A stretch of DNA of 64,000 nucleotides, from NCBI GenBank assembly GCA_028710415.1, contig JAQTUE010000022.1, positions 47,252 through 111,251 on the forward strand. The letters run 5' to 3'. The stretch comes from Paludibacter sp. (lineage in GTDB: Bacteria > Bacteroidota > Bacteroidia > Bacteroidales > Paludibacteraceae). The position numbers were made by a program, and so were the translations under genes. Below are positions 53,708-62,160 of this stretch, in pieces. The notes beneath the pieces are model-generated. The model made no database searches. It saw only the letters and a list, made by a program, of their open reading frames with translations, and had not been told where the DNA came from. Numbering within the stretch: the first letter of the stretch is position 1; every line of letters begins with the position of its first letter.

Positions 53708-54466
53708 TTAGTTTAATTTCTTATACCATAGGAACCACACCGGATTGTAATAACCCGCCAGTTCATTGGATGGATTATTTTCATCGATCATAGGCGGAGT
53801 TCGAAGCAGGACATCATTGCCTTTCTTCCAGTTAACCGGAGTGAAGACCTTTTCTTTTTCAGTAACCTGAAGTGCTGTAATCGTTCTGAGTAGCTCATCC
53901 GTATTCCTGCCAACGTTTATAGGATAGTAATAAATTGCCTGAATGATATCCTGAGGGTCAATAATAAAAACGCTTCGAATGCATTTGTTCGAGGCTGCTT
54001 TCGAATGAATTAATCCATATTGTTTAGCAATAGCGATGTTTTCATCTGATACTATCGGGAATTTGATTTTTACCAAATCCTGATTCTTCAGTTTAAGCAT
54101 TTCTAATGCTTTTTTCCACTGGATATGTGTTTCCAGTTTGTCGGTTGAAACCACCAACAGCTTGACCCCTAATTTGTCAAACTGATCCTGCATGCGGGCA
54201 AGCTCCAGTATTTCTGTGGAACACACTGCTGTAAAGTCCATGGGATGACTGAATAGGATTTTCCAGTTACGACCGAAATCTTCCGGAAAATCAATGGTCC
54301 CATTCGTTGATACTGCCGTAAATGAAGGTGCTTTTTCGCCAATTAAAGGTATTCGAAAATTACGATCTTCATTTGAATTAACCACTTTTGATGTCCTGAC
54401 ATTATTCTGTGACCACAATTGGGTACAGGATACTGCAATTGCAAGGATTAAAAATAGATTTTTCAT
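53708..54466 (-). CDS. Exported 1-Cys peroxiredoxin, copy B
   Basis: 252 residues, same layout and length as the copy at 52510 with long identical stretches (such as SNEDRNFRIPLIGEKAPSF). Peroxidatic Cys82 in HPMDFTAVC; the Pro before Val in copy A is Ala here. One additional Cys in the SNKCIRSVF segment is absent from copy A and could change recycling. Signal peptide MKNLFLILAIAVSCTQLWSQ. A CTAACA-AATG-TGTTAG palindrome (54498-54513) lies about 30 bases upstream. Confidence 0.92.
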   Translation of the reverse strand: MKNLFLILAIAVSCTQLWSQNNVRTSKVVNSNEDRNFRIPLIGEKAPSFTAVSTNGTIDFPEDFGRNWKILFSHPMDFTAVCSTEILELARMQDQFDKLGVKLLVVSTDKLETHIQWKKALEMLKLKNQDLVKIKFPIVSDENIAIAKQYGLIHSKAASNKCIRSVFIIDPQDIIQAIYYYPINVGRNTDELLRTITALQVTEKEKVFTPVNWKKGNDVLLRTPPMIDENNPSNELAGYYNPVWFLWYKKLN

Positions 54467-54497
54467 AATGTCAATAAATTAAGTTAATACATGTTGA

Positions 54498-54513
54498 CTA
54501 ACAAATGTGTTAG
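54498..54513. promoter_or_regulatory. Small palindrome upstream of peroxiredoxin copy B
   Basis: CTAACA, AATG, TGTTAG: perfect 6-base arms in the 5' region of an antioxidant gene. A regulator site is possible but not supported beyond symmetry and position. Confidence 0.3.
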
Positions 54514-54776
54514 AACACTGTTTATCATAAAACAGAAGGTTGAAATTTTATGTTCTTTTTCCTCTGTTTATTTTCATTATATTATATTAAATCGCTGTAA
54601 ATGAGTTTAAAGTTATACTTTGTTTGATTTATTAATAATTTAATTAGCATTGGTTTTGTGACGATAAGAATGTTAATATGAAATCATATTACATCTTAAA
54701 TAAATGTTAATTAGAAGGTGCTTTGTACTCTTAATATTTACTTATTTTTTGTCTTGATATTTGAATGGGTGAAATC

Positions 54777-54816
54777 AAAACAGAAAAGCCGGATTATGAT
54801 CCGGCTTTTCTGTTTT
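54777..54816 (-). terminator. Strong terminator after the DNA glycosylase gene
   Basis: Perfect 18-base stem (AAAACAGAAAAGCCGGAT and its complement) with loop TATG and T runs on both strands. It sits 30 bases after the end of the 3-methyladenine DNA glycosylase gene. Confidence 0.93.
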
Positions 54817-54845
54817 GATTATCTGTGAAATCTATGCTAATAAAC

Positions 54846-55391
54846 TTATTCTTTCTTATGGATGGATTCTTTCAATTGAAAGTTATCAAGTATAAACCTC
54901 CAGGGTTTATTCTTCCATTCTTCCCCGGCATAATCTATTCCCACACGCGGGGCTGTCTTGAAACTATATGCATCCGGTGCATCTTCAATCCAGATACGGT
55001 TAGAATCAAGCAGGTTTTCGCTGTAAAAGCTTTTATCCATTTTCAGTTCACGCCCTACTTTTCCTGATCCTACTATCCGGTCAATGCCCCGGATCAATAC
55101 TGCCTGCGGATGATTTTCAGTGCCGGTCACCACGTTTAGCATCCAGTACATGCCATAAATCAGATAAACATACACATATCCACCATCGGAATACATGATG
55201 TCTGTACGTTTTGTACGCCCTTTGCTGGCATGGCAAGCCAGGTCTTCTTCGCCCAGGTAAGCTTCGGTTTCAGTAATCCGGTATTGGCTGAGAGTGCCGT
55301 CATCCCAAGTGCGTACCAGTATTTTACCCAACAGTTTCTGAGCAACAGTAACGGCATCCTGTTTGTAAAAATCAATGGTTAGTCGGGACAT
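54846..55391 (-). CDS. DNA-3-methyladenine glycosylase (AAG/MPG family)
   Basis: 181 residues, the bacterial AAG size. ITETEAYLGEEDLACHA near 39-55 holds the catalytic Glu and the early family signature; YVYLIYGMYWMLNVVTG (about 73-89) and AVLIRG are the other conserved segments. It removes 3-methyladenine and related alkylated or deaminated purines in base excision repair. Single gene with its own terminator at 54777. Its upstream region is the long noncoding stretch to 56490. Confidence 0.95.
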   Translation of the reverse strand: MSRLTIDFYKQDAVTVAQKLLGKILVRTWDDGTLSQYRITETEAYLGEEDLACHASKGRTKRTDIMYSDGGYVYVYLIYGMYWMLNVVTGTENHPQAVLIRGIDRIVGSGKVGRELKMDKSFYSENLLDSNRIWIEDAPDAYSFKTAPRVGIDYAGEEWKNKPWRFILDNFQLKESIHKKE

Positions 55392-55926
55392 AATTTAGTT
55401 GTAACTATAAAATCAGCCTGTATTAATTGGTTTTAGTAACTCAACTAAATAATCAGGCTGCAAACATAGTGAATTCTCTTAAAATAATAATACTTGTTTC
55501 AGGAATATTCTGATTTAACAGATAAGAACCTTAACAGAATTTTTCGGATTGTAGGGAAAACAGCGTGAACTTGCAGCATTTTTTCAAAAGTGTTATGGGT
55601 TAACATCAATATCACCCTAAAACCCATTAGTGTCCGAACAATAATTGGAAAAATATAAAAACGCAATAAATAGTATATTTCATCCCACATTCAATCTTTC
55701 CAGCCTCGACCAAAAATATATGACGGATAAGAGTTGCCCGGCTTACTTTCCCTGCTATGAAATTGGCGATTCTAATGTTATGACAGCTAAACATGTGTTT
55801 GTCAGGTTGATACTCCACATAATTCCCTGAATTTTCCTGCTGAGCATACCTTCCCCTCTGTTTTCTGATAGTCTGTTTGTAGTCTCAACCGATCCTTATC
55901 CAGGTCTGCATCAGGTCGCTCTATAG

Positions 55927-56005
55927 AGAGGGTTGAGTTAGGGTTGAGATAGGGTTAAGATAGGGTTCAGATAGGGTTCAGATAGGTAGACCTAACTGAA
56001 CCCTA
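55927..56005. repeat. 11-bp tandem array ending in hairpin, copy 2
   Basis: Five units: AGAGGGTTGAG, TTAGGGTTGAG, ATAGGGTTAAG, and two ATAGGGTTCAG. Then a hairpin TAGGGTTCAG..AGGT with ACCT..CTGAACCCTA. Same architecture as 27029-27118: tandem units, then a stem-loop of the unit sequence. Preceded by CTATAGAGAG here and ACTATAGATA there. Confidence 0.9.
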
Positions 56006-56323
56006 TCTAAACTCTAACGAAAGACTCTCCAAAGGCTCATGATAGATAGAATAGGAGTAGAATGAGTGATTAACCGTTAAAGAGACTTTTCGGGTGTCTT
56101 CAGGGGTCACTATGTATAAACTAAGACATTCATTTATTCGACCTGCTTAATATTTTTTGGGGGTCAACTCTGTTTTTAAAAGAATAATATCAGATGAGTA
56201 AGAGTTGGAAAGATCAAGAGGATTAAAATTATGGATTTTGCCTGTCCGTTTTTGTAAATAGAGGAGGGGAAAAAGCTGTTTTTAGAGCTAAAAAATGTTA
56301 TAGAAAAAAAAGATGTTTAATTG

Positions 56324-56354
56324 TTTGGTAATCCAAAGAAAAACAGTATTTTTG
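56324..56354 (+). promoter_or_regulatory. Promoter of the rplM-rpsI operon
   Basis: TTTG, exactly 19 bases, TATTTTTG: both boxes match the Bacteroidota consensus. The transcript would start near 56361, leaving a leader of about 130 bases before the GTG start of rplM. Confidence 0.8.
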
Positions 56355-56490
56355 CAGTCCGTTTATTATCACAGTGTAATGGTCCGGTTTGTTGTATGTA
56401 AATATCCTATTTTGTGCCGATTAGCCTCTTCCAAAATTTGATTGAACTCGATGAATCGACTGTATTATTAATTAAAAAAACATTTAAAAA

Positions 56491-56946
56491 GTGGATACGT
56501 TAAGTTATAAAACCATTTCTGCCAACAAAGCAACGGTGCAGAAAGAATGGGTGGTCGTGGATGCTACCGATTTGGTGTTGGGACGTATGGGCTCAAAAGT
56601 AGCAAAGCTTTTGCGCGGAAAATACAAACCAAGTTTCACTCCTCACGTAGATTGCGGGGACAATGTGATTCTGATCAATGCAGAGAAAGTAAAATTAACC
56701 GGTAACAAATGGACTGACCGCATTTACCTTAGCCATACCGGCTATCCGGGCGGCCAACGTGAAATCACGCCAGCCAAGTTAATGGAAAAGAGTTCCGAAA
56801 AACTTATCAAGAAAGTGGTAAAAGGTATGTTACCTAAAAACCGTTTAGGAGATAAACTTTTGAGCAATTTGTATGTCTTTCCAGGAGCAGAACATAATAT
56901 GCAAGCTCAACAACCAAAACAAATCGATTTAAACTCACTCAAATAA
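56491..56946 (+). CDS. rplM: 50S ribosomal protein L13
   Basis: 151 residues with a GTG start at 56491; DTLSYKTISANKATV is the normal Bacteroidota L13 N-terminus, so the GTG is real. Signature segments WVVVDATDLVLGRMGSKVA (key VDAT, LGRMGS), LLRGKYKP, VDCGDNVI and the GMLPKNRLG stretch are complete. It binds 23S rRNA early in 50S assembly. rpsI follows 5 bases later. The leader may carry regulation, but I do not recognise a known leader motif. Confidence 0.98.
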   Translation: MDTLSYKTISANKATVQKEWVVVDATDLVLGRMGSKVAKLLRGKYKPSFTPHVDCGDNVILINAEKVKLTGNKWTDRIYLSHTGYPGGQREITPAKLMEKSSEKLIKKVVKGMLPKNRLGDKLLSNLYVFPGAEHNMQAQQPKQIDLNSLK

Positions 56947-56951
56947 TCAGT

Positions 56952-57338
56952 ATGGAAGTTATAAATGCCTTAGGAAGAAGAAAAGCGGCTGTGGCTCGTG
57001 TTTTCGTGAGCGAAGGAACCGGACAAATTACCATCAATAAACGTGATATTTCTGTATATTTCCCATCTCCAATTTTACAATTTATTATCAAACAACCTCT
57101 GAATAAATTAGGAGCTGTTGAAAAATATGATATTAAAGTAAACCTTGACGGTGGTGGATTTAACGGACAAGCCGGCGCATTACGTTTGGCTATTGCCCGT
57201 GCATTGGTAAAAATTAATCCTGAAGATAAATCAGCTTTGAAAGCAGATGGATTCATGACCCGTGACCCACGTGAAGTGGAACGTAAGAAACCAGGACAAC
57301 CAAAAGCACGTAAAAGATTCCAGTTCTCAAAACGTTAA
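56952..57338 (+). CDS. rpsI: 30S ribosomal protein S9
   Basis: 128 residues. ALGRRKAAVARVF at the N-terminus, GGGFNGQAGALRLAIARAL in the middle (key GGGFNGQAGA) and the basic tail ending RKRFQFSKR, which reaches the P-site tRNA, are all present. Cotranscribed with rplM (5-base gap). A 196-base gap with TTTACCATTT and AATGGTAAAT repeats (57344-57435) separates it from rpsB, which is unusual for this normally compact block. Confidence 0.98.
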   Translation: MEVINALGRRKAAVARVFVSEGTGQITINKRDISVYFPSPILQFIIKQPLNKLGAVEKYDIKVNLDGGGFNGQAGALRLAIARALVKINPEDKSALKADGFMTRDPREVERKKPGQPKARKRFQFSKR

Positions 57339-57343
57339 TATTA

Positions 57344-57435
57344 TTTACCATTTTATTATTTACCATTTACTATTTCAAAGCTATACGCGGCATGCCCGCA
57401 ATGGTAAATAGTAAATGAGTAAATTGTAAATGGAT
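57344..57435. repeat. TTTACCATTT / AATGGTAAATAG repeat tracts in the ribosomal gene block
   Basis: Three units of TTTACCATTT followed, after GCGGCATGCCCGC, by complementary units AATGGTAAATAGTAAAT; the pair can form a long hairpin between rpsI and rpsB. Related tracts lie at 16912-16996, 58375-58410 and 59626-59668. Confidence 0.8.
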
Positions 57436-57534
57436 TTAATTGGTTTAGTATCTAAATTGCCGAGACTCTAAGTATACTGGAAGGCTACTCGACAATTGAG
57501 TTAAACAGAATGTAAACAATTTTAAACAACAAAA

Positions 57535-58368
57535 ATGTCTAGAACAAATTTTGAAGAATTATTAGAAGCAGGTTGCCATTTTGGTCACTTAAAACGCAAA
57601 TGGAATCCAGCTATGGCTCCTTACATTTTTATGGAGCGTAATGATATCCACATTATCGATTTGCACAAAACAGTAGTAAAGATTGATGAAGCTGCGGCTG
57701 CATTGAAACAAATTGCCAAGTCAGGTCGTAAAATCCTGTTTGTAGCTACCAAGAAACAAGCCAAGGATGTGGTTTCCGAAAAAGCAGGTGCTGTTGGAAT
57801 GCCTTATATTACTGAGCGTTGGGCTGGTGGTATGTTGACTAACTTCCCTACTATCCGTAAGGCAGTTAAGAAAATGACTACTATCGACAAAATGGCTACT
57901 GATGGTACATTTGAAAATATATCAAAACGTGAGAAACTTCAAATTACACGTCAACGTGAAAAACTGGAAAAGAATTTAGGTTCAATCGCTGATTTGACCC
58001 GTTTGCCTTCAGCACTTTTTATTGTTGATGTAATGAAAGAACACATTGCTGTTTTAGAAGCACAACGTTTGGGTATCCCTGTATTTGCAATTGTAGATAC
58101 AAATTCAAATCCTAATAATATCGATTTTGTAATTCCTGCAAATGATGATGCTACAAAATCAGTGGACGTAATTTTAACAGCTATGGTTGCTGCCATTCAA
58201 GAAGGTTTGGAAGAACGTAAAGTTGAAAAAGTAGATACTGAAGTTGCTGAAGCACCTGTTTCGAAAGACAAGAAATCGAGAATTACAAAAAGACCAAGAA
58301 CTCAAAAAGAAGATGAAGAAGCTTTGAACGCTAACGTGGTAAAGAAGTTCATCAAAGAAGAAGAATAA
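57535..58368 (+). CDS. rpsB: 30S ribosomal protein S2
   Basis: 277 residues. Begins SRTNFEELLEAGCHFGHLKRKWNP (key AGCHFGH), with PYIFMERN, ERWAGGMLTNF and the FAIVDTNSNP segment typical of S2. The C-terminal 40 residues are highly charged (KDKKSRITKRPRTQKED), a lineage-specific tail. Followed by a 258-base gap with a candidate attenuator (58455) before tsf. Confidence 0.98.
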   Translation: MSRTNFEELLEAGCHFGHLKRKWNPAMAPYIFMERNDIHIIDLHKTVVKIDEAAAALKQIAKSGRKILFVATKKQAKDVVSEKAGAVGMPYITERWAGGMLTNFPTIRKAVKKMTTIDKMATDGTFENISKREKLQITRQREKLEKNLGSIADLTRLPSALFIVDVMKEHIAVLEAQRLGIPVFAIVDTNSNPNNIDFVIPANDDATKSVDVILTAMVAAIQEGLEERKVEKVDTEVAEAPVSKDKKSRITKRPRTQKEDEEALNANVVKKFIKEEE

Positions 58369-58454
58369 AAACATTTACAATTTAGCTATTTACCATTTAC
58401 CATTTAAGTAGTCAGGTAGATTTGCTGGTTGTTTGAATAATATTCTCACTATAG

Positions 58455-58501
58455 ACGAGTTACGAGTTCTAAATATAATTTTAGCTTGTAACTCGTTTTT
58501 A
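58455..58501 (+). terminator. Hairpin with T run between rpsB and tsf, possible attenuator
   Basis: ACGAGTTAC pairs with GTAACTCGT across a 24-base loop and is followed by five T residues. It could reduce read-through into tsf. TTTACCATTT repeats precede it (58375-58410). Confidence 0.5.
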
Positions 58502-58582
58502 TAAAACCCTTGACCCGCTCAGGTTCAAAGGTTCAAAAAGAAATAATAACAAATAAATTAATAACATACTACTCTTTTACTT

Positions 58583-58596
58583 CCGTCAGCTGACGG
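58583..58596. promoter_or_regulatory. Perfect 14-bp palindrome upstream of tsf
   Basis: CCGTCAGCTGACGG, 30 bases before the tsf ATG. Function unknown; position is consistent with a leader or protein-binding element. Confidence 0.35.
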
Positions 58597-58626
58597 ATTG
58601 GGAGTCGTTTTAATATTTAAAATATT

Positions 58627-59625
58627 ATGGCAGTAACAATGGCAGAAATTTCAAAATTGCGTACCATGACAGGTGCCGGCATGATGGATTGCAAAAATGC
58701 ACTCACAGAAGCTGAAAACGATTTTGAGAAAGCAATTGAAATTATTCGTAAAAAAGGACAGGCAGTAGCTGCAAAACGCAGTGACCGTGATGCAGCCGAA
58801 GGTTGTGTATTGTCAGCAGCCGATGGTGGTTTTGCAGCCGTACTGGCATTGAAGTGTGAAACTGACTTCGTTGCAAAAAATGCAGATTTTGTGGCATTTA
58901 CCAAATCTATTCTGGATATTGCCATGGCAGCTAAACCTGCTACCCTCGAAGCCCTTGCAGCTCTGCAAATCGGTGGAAAAGCAATCTCTGAATTAATTGT
59001 TGAACGTATTGGTATCACCGGCGAAAAAATGGAATTAGATTTCTATGAATTCGTTCAGGGCGGTACAACATCTGCTTATATCCACCCGGGAAACAAATTG
59101 GCAACTATAGTTGCTTTTGCTGAAGAAAACGCAGAATACGAAACCATACGCGGCGTAGCAATGCACATTGCGGCAATGTCTCCTGTGGCTATAGATGAAT
59201 CCGCTGTACCTCAAAAGGTAAAAGATAACGAGCTGGCAGTGGCTATCGAAAAAACCAAAATCGAACTTGTTTCAAAAGAAGTTGAAGTCGCATTGAAAAA
59301 AGCAGGTATAAACCCCGCACACGTTGATAGCGAAGACCACATTGAATCAAATATGGCAAAAGGCTGGATTACCGCAGAAGATGCAGCAAAAGCCCGCGAA
59401 ATAAAGACAACGGTCATTGCAGAAAAATCTGCGACTTTACCCGAACAGAAAGTAAACAATATTGCCGCTGGACGTATGGCGAAATTTTTCAAAGAATATA
59501 CCCTTGTAGAACAAAAGTACGAAGGTGGCGGTGAAGAAGCTGGAAAAATAACAGTAAAAGAACTGCTTGCAAAAAAGCATTTAACCTGCATCGCTTTTAA
59601 ACGTGTAACTTTGAATCAGGAATAA
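58627..59625 (+). CDS. tsf: Elongation factor Ts
   Basis: 332 residues. The N-terminal UBA-like part ISKLRTMTGAGMMDCKNAL is followed by CETDFVAKNADF, the EF-Tu-contacting motif. The protein exchanges GDP for GTP on EF-Tu. Longer than the E. coli form (283) because of the C-terminal core of the kind usual in Bacteroidota. It follows rpsB and ends at the strong terminator at 59671. Confidence 0.97.
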   Translation: MAVTMAEISKLRTMTGAGMMDCKNALTEAENDFEKAIEIIRKKGQAVAAKRSDRDAAEGCVLSAADGGFAAVLALKCETDFVAKNADFVAFTKSILDIAMAAKPATLEALAALQIGGKAISELIVERIGITGEKMELDFYEFVQGGTTSAYIHPGNKLATIVAFAEENAEYETIRGVAMHIAAMSPVAIDESAVPQKVKDNELAVAIEKTKIELVSKEVEVALKKAGINPAHVDSEDHIESNMAKGWITAEDAAKAREIKTTVIAEKSATLPEQKVNNIAAGRMAKFFKEYTLVEQKYEGGGEEAGKITVKELLAKKHLTCIAFKRVTLNQE

Positions 59626-59670
59626 CAATTAATTGACAATTTTACCATTGACAATTTACAATTTACAAAT
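59626..59670. repeat. ATTGACAATTTACAATTTAC repeat tract
   Basis: Several units of ATTGACAATTT / ACAATTTAC directly after the tsf stop codon and before the terminator. Same style as the TTTACCATTT tracts. Confidence 0.75.
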
Positions 59671-59705
59671 AAAAACCTCCCGATATTGATCGGGAGGTTT
59701 TTATT
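59671..59705 (+). terminator. Terminator after tsf
   Basis: Stem AAAAACCTCCCGAT / ATCGGGAGGTTTTT of 14 pairs with a 4-base loop ATTG and T run. Confidence 0.94.
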
Positions 59706-59751
59706 TGTATAATGAGCTGCATGAAAGACTTATTATGTAAGTAAATTTTGT

Positions 59752-59759
59752 TATTTTTG
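59752..59759 (+). promoter_or_regulatory. Putative -7 box of the gltX promoter
   Basis: TATTTTTG matches TAnnTTTG, 66 bases before the gltX ATG; the -33 region (CTTA at N19) is poor. Confidence 0.4.
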
Positions 59760-59825
59760 CAAGTAATATATATTCGATTTATTTAATCACCCAAAAGTGA
59801 TTTTCAACACTATAAAACATTTTTA

Positions 59826-61352
59826 ATGAGAAAAGTAAGAGTGCGTTTTGCACCAAGCCCAACAGGCCCATTACATATTGGCGGAGTGCGTACGGCATTG
59901 TACAATTATTTATTTGCAAAAAAACACGGCGGAGACATGCTTCTCCGCATAGAAGATACTGATACGGCCCGTTATGTGCCCGGTGCTGAAGATTATATCG
60001 TTGAATCGTTAAGCTGGCTGGGTATTCACATTGATGAAGGAGTTGGTTCACAAAGCGGGAATGAAGGACCCCATGCACCCTATCGACAGAGTGAACGGAA
60101 AGCAATTTACCGTAAATATGTGGACCAGTTACTGGCAGCAGGTCTGGCTTATGTTGCATTTGACACCCCGGCTGACCTGGAAGCTAAACGCTCCGAGATT
60201 GCCAATTTTCAGTACGATGCCAAGGTGCGTGACCTGATGACTAATTCATTGACTTTATCAGCCGATGAAGTGAAACAGCGGATTGAAAATGGCGAACAAT
60301 ATGTGGTTCGTATAAAAATTGAACCTAACGAAGAGATTAAAGTACAGGATTTGATACGTGGGGAAGTGATAATCAACTCTTCGGTGCTGGATGATAAAGT
60401 TTTGTTCAAATCATCGGATGAATTGCCTACTTACCATATGGCAAATGTTGTGGATGATTATTTAATGGAGATTTCGCATGTCATACGAGGTGAAGAATGG
60501 TTGCCATCGGCACCATTGCATGTGTTGTTGTACCGCTACCTGGGTTGGACTGATGTTATGCCTGAATTTGCACATTTACCTTTGCTGCTGAAACCGGATG
60601 GGAATGGAAAGCTTAGCAAACGTGATGGTGACCGATTAGGTTTCCCTGTATTCCCATTAAACTGGAAAGACCCAAAGACCGGCGAGACTTCATCAGGATA
60701 CCGGGAAGCCGGATATTTTCCGGAAGCGGTAATTAACTTCCTGTCATTATTGGGTTGGAATCCGGGAACTGAACAGGAGATTTTCTCCATGCAGGAACTG
60801 ATTGAACTGTTCTCACTGGAGCGTGTGAGTAAAAGCGGTGCCAAGTTTGATTATGAGAAAGGAAAATGGTTTAATACTAAATACCTGCAATCAAAATCGA
60901 ATGAAGAAATTGCTGATCTATTCCAACAGGTCTTAGTTGAAAAAGGAATTGTTGAAAATGCTGACAAAGTAATAAAAGTAGTATCGTTGGTGAAGGAACG
61001 TGTTGGTTTTGTACATGACCTATGGGATCAATCGGGATTCTTTTTCATGGCACCTGCTGACTATGATGCCAAAACCATACAGAAGCGTTGGAAAGCAGAA
61101 ACACCTGACCAGATGAAAGAATTATGCGAACTATTGACTGCTATTGAAGACTTCTCAGCTGAGAATACAGAAAAAGTTGTCATGGAATGGATTGCTGCCA
61201 AAGAATATAATATGGGTGGAATCATGAATGCATTCCGTTTATCGGTAGTTGGAGCTCCAAAAGGTCCTCATATGTTTGACATAACAGCTGTGATTGGAAA
61301 ACAGGAAACTATCCAACGCATAGAACGTGCTATTAAAACAATCAATATTTAA
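59826..61352 (+). CDS. gltX: Glutamate--tRNA ligase
   Basis: 508 residues, class I synthetase. HIGH signature PLHIGG (His17) in [17 protein letters not shown] (key parts) and KMSKS signature KLSKRDGD at 262-269 are present, with RIEDTD (41-46) for glutamate binding. Charges tRNA-Glu. Methyltransferase gene starts 6 bases after its stop, so the glycan locus downstream may be read from the same transcript. Confidence 0.98.
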   Translation: MRKVRVRFAPSPTGPLHIGGVRTALYNYLFAKKHGGDMLLRIEDTDTARYVPGAEDYIVESLSWLGIHIDEGVGSQSGNEGPHAPYRQSERKAIYRKYVDQLLAAGLAYVAFDTPADLEAKRSEIANFQYDAKVRDLMTNSLTLSADEVKQRIENGEQYVVRIKIEPNEEIKVQDLIRGEVIINSSVLDDKVLFKSSDELPTYHMANVVDDYLMEISHVIRGEEWLPSAPLHVLLYRYLGWTDVMPEFAHLPLLLKPDGNGKLSKRDGDRLGFPVFPLNWKDPKTGETSSGYREAGYFPEAVINFLSLLGWNPGTEQEIFSMQELIELFSLERVSKSGAKFDYEKGKWFNTKYLQSKSNEEIADLFQQVLVEKGIVENADKVIKVVSLVKERVGFVHDLWDQSGFFFMAPADYDAKTIQKRWKAETPDQMKELCELLTAIEDFSAENTEKVVMEWIAAKEYNMGGIMNAFRLSVVGAPKGPHMFDITAVIGKQETIQRIERAIKTINI

Positions 61353-61358
61353 TAGTCT

Positions 61359-62144
61359 ATGCAAAAACGCCATTTAGATCCCCTGCAATATATAAACGAA
61401 CAGATATTCACCACTCAAAAATATATCATCCCGTTCATTCAACAGGTAAAGAAAATTGATGCATCGGTTCAGGTATTGGAAATAGGTTGTGGAGAGGCGG
61501 GAAATTTAAAGCCATTTCTGGATCTTGGTTGTATGTGTACAGGTGTTGACTTTAGTACCCCAAAGATTGAAAAAGGGAAAGAATTCTTTTCCACGCACCC
61601 ATTTTCAAAGAATATCAGGCTGATCAGTGAAGATATTTATAAAACTACTGAATTTCATGCCCAGTTCGATATTATTATTGTCCGTGACGTGATAGAACAT
61701 ATTCATGACCAGGATAAATTCCTGGCACTTTTGAAGGACTTAATGGCTCCTGATGGGGTTGTGTTCTTTGCCTTCCCTCCATGGCAGAATCCTTTTGGAG
61801 GACATCAACAGATCTGCGAAAGCAAAGTGCTATCAGCCCTACCTTATTATCATTTGTTACCTACAACACTCTACAAAACAGTTTTAAAGATGTTTGGCGA
61901 GAGTGCAGCTAAAATCACAAGCCTGCTGGAGATAAAGGAAACCGGGATAAGCCTGGAACGATTTGAAAGGCTGGTAATCAAAAACGGGTATACTCGATTG
62001 TTAAAGACATTGTACTTCATTAATCCGAACTATGAAGTAAAATTCGGATTGAAGCCACGAACACTGTCGACGTTTTTGGGTAAGATTCCTTACATACGGA
62101 ATTATTTCTCAACCTGCGGATATTATCTGATTAAACAAAATTAA
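61359..62144 (+). CDS. Class I SAM-dependent methyltransferase
   Basis: 261 residues. SAM-binding motif VLEIGCGEAG (45-54), acidic GVDFS at the end of strand 2 and IIIVRDVIEHI in motif 4 follow the class I order. The C-terminal 80 residues are basic and may contact a lipid or glycan. Position next to glycosyltransferase and UDP-GlcNAc epimerase genes suggests methylation of a cell-surface glycan or lipid intermediate; the acceptor is unknown. Confidence 0.88.
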   Translation: MQKRHLDPLQYINEQIFTTQKYIIPFIQQVKKIDASVQVLEIGCGEAGNLKPFLDLGCMCTGVDFSTPKIEKGKEFFSTHPFSKNIRLISEDIYKTTEFHAQFDIIIVRDVIEHIHDQDKFLALLKDLMAPDGVVFFAFPPWQNPFGGHQQICESKVLSALPYYHLLPTTLYKTVLKMFGESAAKITSLLEIKETGISLERFERLVIKNGYTRLLKTLYFINPNYEVKFGLKPRTLSTFLGKIPYIRNYFSTCGYYLIKQN

Positions 62145-62160
62145 AATAGTAGAACCGGTA

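Larger units (their letters stand above)
54467..54845. other. Intergenic region upstream of peroxiredoxin copy B
   Basis: Contains the CTAACA/TGTTAG palindrome close to the peroxiredoxin start and the terminator at 54777. Otherwise AT-rich with no gene. Confidence 0.5.
55392..56490. other. Long noncoding region before the ribosomal protein block
   Basis: About 1.1 kb. Contains an 11-base tandem array with hairpin (55927-56005), a CAGCCTG/CAGGCTG inverted pair (55412-55468) and the rplM promoter with a 130-base leader. Short frames here have no recognisable product. Confidence 0.6.

Noticed and set aside
55499..55830. Short frames on both strands in the gap before rplM
   Set aside because: No motif, signal or family resemblance, and they overlap each other on opposite strands.
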